The position numbers and the translations under genes were made by a program. DNA of 64,000 nucleotides, from assembly GCF_001704115.1 (NCBI RefSeq), contig NZ_CP016895.1, positions 1,736,001 to 1,800,000 on the forward strand, in the 5' to 3' direction. A model generated the notes under the pieces. The model made no database searches. It had not been told where the DNA came from and worked only from the letters and a program-made list of their open reading frames with translations. The stretch comes from Acinetobacter larvae (lineage in GTDB: Bacteria; Pseudomonadota; Gammaproteobacteria; Pseudomonadales; Moraxellaceae). Below are positions 61,603-64,000 of this stretch, in pieces (position 1 is the first letter of the stretch; each line of letters opens with the position of its first letter).

Positions 61603-62622
61603 TTAGCCCTGTGAGTTAAACATCTCAACAAGTTCATCGGCATCGGGGTTATAGTAAACATTAACCAGTACTTCTATTTTCTTGTGACCAGTGATCTTCG
61701 CTAAGATCTCGACAGGTAACTTTCGATCTTTAACCATTCTTGAAATCGCTTCATGTCGCGTGTCATGAAAATGCAGATCATCTATATTTGATTTTAATTT
61801 TCGTCTTTCCCATAACTGCCTAAAAGCATCTGAAGTCTGAGGAATTATCTTTTCATCTTCATGGGGTATCAGATTAAGTAATTCTTTGGCAAACAATGAA
61901 AGCGGCACATTTCGTTTGGTACCATTTTTAGTTTTGGGTAAGTGTACATAACCGTCATATATCTCACTGCGCTGCATACTCAGGATTTCACCACGGCGCA
62001 TTGCTGTCTCGATAGCAAACAAGAAACCCCATGCAACATAATGTTGTGGCTTACTGGGCACCTGACCAATTTCGTACTCTAGTAGTTCGAGCATTGTATT
62101 GATTTCATCTTGTGAAATTCGTCTATATCTCGATTCTGGTTTACTTGGCTTGGTGATCTGCATCCACACATTTGAATCCAACAGAAACATTTCTTTCTGT
62201 GCGTAGGTGAACATTGCAGAATAAAGTGAAATTTCTTTGAGTACAGTGTTATCTGAAACTTCTTTAATTCTTTTATTTCGCCATAGGGTTAAATCTTGTG
62301 GCGTAATTTCATAGATACTTTTGTGCGCAATTACGCCAAGCTTTCTGTCGAAAGTATTGTATTGGGATAAGATCCAGTTTTTTGATTTTGAGTGCTTACC
62401 AACTTTATCCCAGTATTCATCAAATAATTGTTTGAATGAGTAGGGTGGTTTAGCATCATTTTCTACAGTCTGACCATTGCTAGACTTATGTTCAAGTAAT
62501 TTTGTTGCCGCCCATTGCTCACATTCTCTCGCTGTATCACGAGTGGCAGAAAGACGCTTACCATTGATCATAATCTCAATTCTGTAAGCATCACCTCTTT
62601 TTCTTGGTTTTGGAATTTTCAT
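61603..62622 (-). CDS. int: Tyrosine integrase (prophage B)
   Basis: 339 residues from ATG 62622 (MKIPKPRKRGDAYRIEIM), aligning with the start of the prophage A integrase; a longer frame from 62664 runs over the arm sites. Catalytic residues: Arg in ETAMRRGEIL, HxxR in HFHDTRHEA, GHK and Tyr in NVYYNPD. It lies 150 bases from the tRNA-Val core. Confidence 0.95.
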   Translation of the reverse strand: MKIPKPRKRGDAYRIEIMINGKRLSATRDTARECEQWAATKLLEHKSSNGQTVENDAKPPYSFKQLFDEYWDKVGKHSKSKNWILSQYNTFDRKLGVIAHKSIYEITPQDLTLWRNKRIKEVSDNTVLKEISLYSAMFTYAQKEMFLLDSNVWMQITKPSKPESRYRRISQDEINTMLELLEYEIGQVPSKPQHYVAWGFLFAIETAMRRGEILSMQRSEIYDGYVHLPKTKNGTKRNVPLSLFAKELLNLIPHEDEKIIPQTSDAFRQLWERRKLKSNIDDLHFHDTRHEAISRMVKDRKLPVEILAKITGHKKIEVLVNVYYNPDADELVEMFNSQG

Positions 62623-62632
62623 ATCAAAAATC

Positions 62633-62653
62633 TTGGCGTAATCTTGGCGTAAA
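62633..62653. promoter_or_regulatory. Arm-type site pair, right end of prophage B
   Basis: TTGGCGTAAT-C-TTGGCGTAAA, matching 19896-19916 with one change. It overlaps the possible upstream start of the integrase gene. Likely integrase arm sites. Confidence 0.55.
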
Positions 62654-62773
62654 TTATGCTGCAAAATCGTTATTTTTTACAGCTTTTAAAGATATTGCCG
62701 CAATTTAGGCGCAAAAAAAAGACCTACAAGTTATTGATATTAACTGTAAGTCTTTGATTTTGTTAATTAGAAT

Positions 62774-62819
62774 TTGGTAGGCATATCCAGATTTGAACTG
62801 GAGACCTCTACGATGTCAA
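62774..62819. repeat. att core, right end of B (46 bp, in tRNA-Val)
   Basis: Identical to 19811-19856. It covers the 3' end, T-arm and anticodon arm of the tRNA, so integration restores the gene. Confidence 0.93.
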
Positions 62820-62851
62820 CGTAGCGCTCTAACCAACTGAGCTATACGCCT
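62775..62851 (-). tRNA. tRNA-Val (anticodon GAC)
   Basis: On the minus strand AGGCGTA pairs with TATGCCT. The anticodon arm is CTACG-TTGACAT-CGTAG (anticodon GAC), the T-arm TCCAG-TTCAAAT-CTGGA, and CCA is encoded. Intact host gene serving as attB for both prophages. Confidence 0.93.
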
Positions 62852-63520
62852 AAGTGCTGTGAATAATAGTAAGTTTTTAAATGGATGACAAGCTTTTTTC
62901 AAAAAAAATGGTTTAGACGCATATTATTTATTCATCTTGTTGCTTTTTTGACATGATATCGCAATATATCTTCAGAATCCTTATGGTTTATCTCTATTCT
63001 ATCGCTATGCTTTGTGATTAATTTTGAATAAATATTATTCGATCTCTAACGAATTGTCTTATTTCATCTGCTTTGATTTTGGAGCTTGGTTGATATGATG
63101 ACGTTAATTTTGGGCCAACCCTGTTACTATAATAGAATTAATTTCTAAGCGCCTTTGAATTGCATGTTTTCTAAATTTTAAGCATATTGAATGTTGTTAT
63201 ATCTATCTAAATTTTTAAATTCAAATAATTTTTATTTTAGATGTATTCGAGGTTTGTTTTTATTATTAAAGTGCAGAAAGTATTTAATTATTAGTTTGTT
63301 GCTTTAAATAATTTTAATATAAATATAGCTTAGTTTTAATATTTTAATAATATAGAATTATTGTTGAAATAAAATAGCCTAAGTATATAAATCCGACTAA
63401 TTCTCTTGGTTATTTTTTGCAAAAAATAGAGTTATTGGCTGTAATTAGATCATTAGTCTTCGAAGATTTAAGATATACTATTTGATAATATTTATATCTT
63501 ATAGTAGAGGTAAGAAAAGT
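62852..63520. other. Host intergenic region without a clear gene
   Basis: About 670 bp of very AT-rich sequence after the tRNA. No frame of useful length, no clear RNA. This is the chromosome side of the insertion. Confidence 0.6.
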
Positions 63521-63724
63521 ATGCCTAAAAGCTTTATTATTCGTTTTGCTGGTGTTCTTCTGGTATTTTTAATTTTAGCAGCAATCGCAATTCATTTCTT
63601 GACGTCAGGGGATACGACGATTGTCATGTGGATTTTTACAGTACCATTTATTTTGGGTATTCCAATTTTAACATCTGTTATATTGGCAACAGATACTGAA
63701 CTAGAAATTCCCACACAGAGCTAA
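63521..63724 (+). CDS. Small host membrane protein
   Basis: 67 residues from ATG 63521 after GAGG; an upstream frame starts at 63482. Two hydrophobic segments (IIRFAGVLLVFLILAAIAI and IVMWIFTVPFILGIPILTSVILA). First host gene after the prophages. No family recognised. Confidence 0.6.
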   Translation: MPKSFIIRFAGVLLVFLILAAIAIHFLTSGDTTIVMWIFTVPFILGIPILTSVILATDTELEIPTQS

Positions 63725-63812
63725 GAAGGTGGTATTGGAACTTAAAACATACCTTTTTCCCACCCCAATCGCTAGGATTAGGGTCATAGTTGTACCCACA
63801 ACACTCTAATTA

Positions 63813-64000
63813 GGGTCTGTTGACATTTGTTGCCTAAAAAAATAGCGAGGTAGTAAAATCAAATCGCCAAACGTAATTTTACACTCGCTATGCCTCGTAC
63901 AATGTTAAATGATCAACACTGGTCTAAGTTAAAATCTATTTTCAGACATTTTAATATTTATCTCAAATTAAATTTACGAAATTTTATTGAAGCCATCTTA
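63813..64000 (+). mobile_element. IS5-like element, left part, cut by window end
   Basis: GGGTCTGTTGACATTTG at 63813 looks like an IS5-family terminal repeat, 77 bases before a transposase start. The right end is outside the window. Confidence 0.65.
63890..64000 (+). CDS. IS5-family transposase, 5' part
   Basis: MPRTMLNDQHWSKLKSIFRH and 17 further residues are visible before the window ends. This opening is typical of IS5-family (IS1031/ISL2-like) DDE transposases. Confidence 0.75.
   Translation, partial: MPRTMLNDQHWSKLKSIFRHFNIYLKLNLRNFIEAIL

Larger units (their letters stand above)
19811..62819. mobile_element. Prophage B (myophage), complete
   Basis: About 43 kb between two copies of the 46-bp core. 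It has a divergent CI/Cro switch, replication genes, terminase, capsid, sheath (DUF3383), tube (DUF3277), baseplate J, lysis genes and integrase. In the circular form the leftward early operon (25.5 to 20.0 kb) would read across attP toward the integrase gene at 62.6 kb. Several packaging genes are frameshifted in this sequence. Confidence 0.93.

Overview
The window looks like a piece of an Acinetobacter-type chromosome (AT-rich, Acinetobacter-like phage gene families) that carries two temperate phages end to end, followed by a short stretch of host DNA. All calls rest on reading the sequence; no database search was possible.

Positions 1-19,856 are the right part of prophage A, a siphophage. 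It holds tail genes (tube, G/GT-type frameshifted chaperones, tape measure, DUF2460, DUF2163, NlpC/P60, tip protein, fibre with an SGNH hydrolase), a lysis cassette (holin, SAR-type endolysin, Rz with embedded Rz1), an accessory region (HEPN-like protein, spanin remnant, PAAR - putative toxin - membrane protein operon) and an integrase. Positions 19,811-62,819 are prophage B, a complete myophage of about 43 kb. Its order is: leftward early operon, exclusion-type nuclease, CI repressor, three-site operators, Cro, replication genes (O-like with possible iterons, DnaC-like), a C5 methyltransferase with an overprinted second frame, small nin-like genes, Q-like regulator, packaging and head genes, contractile tail, baseplate, fibre, lysis cassette, a minus-strand accessory gene and integrase.

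Both integrases lie beside the same 46-bp core, the 3' part of a tRNA-Val(GAC) gene. The core is present at 19,811-19,856 and inside the intact tRNA at 62,775-62,851, so the phages form a tandem array in one attB. Host DNA follows the tRNA, with one small membrane protein and the start of an IS5-like element cut by the window end.

Points that stand out: (1) two conserved-looking protein frames overprinted on the methyltransferase gene, both repaired by the same one-base correction; (2) strong excess of the hexamer ACGGCG/CGCCGT in phage core genes and its near absence in accessory genes; (3) a PAAR/toxin/immunity-like operon in a siphophage; (4) a small membrane peptide plus ribbon-helix-helix regulator with a promoter whose -10 overlaps a 20-bp palindrome; (5) terminator-like hairpins within both endolysin genes; (6) a cluster of single-base frameshifts between about 29 and 38 kb that looks like homopolymer error or very recent decay.
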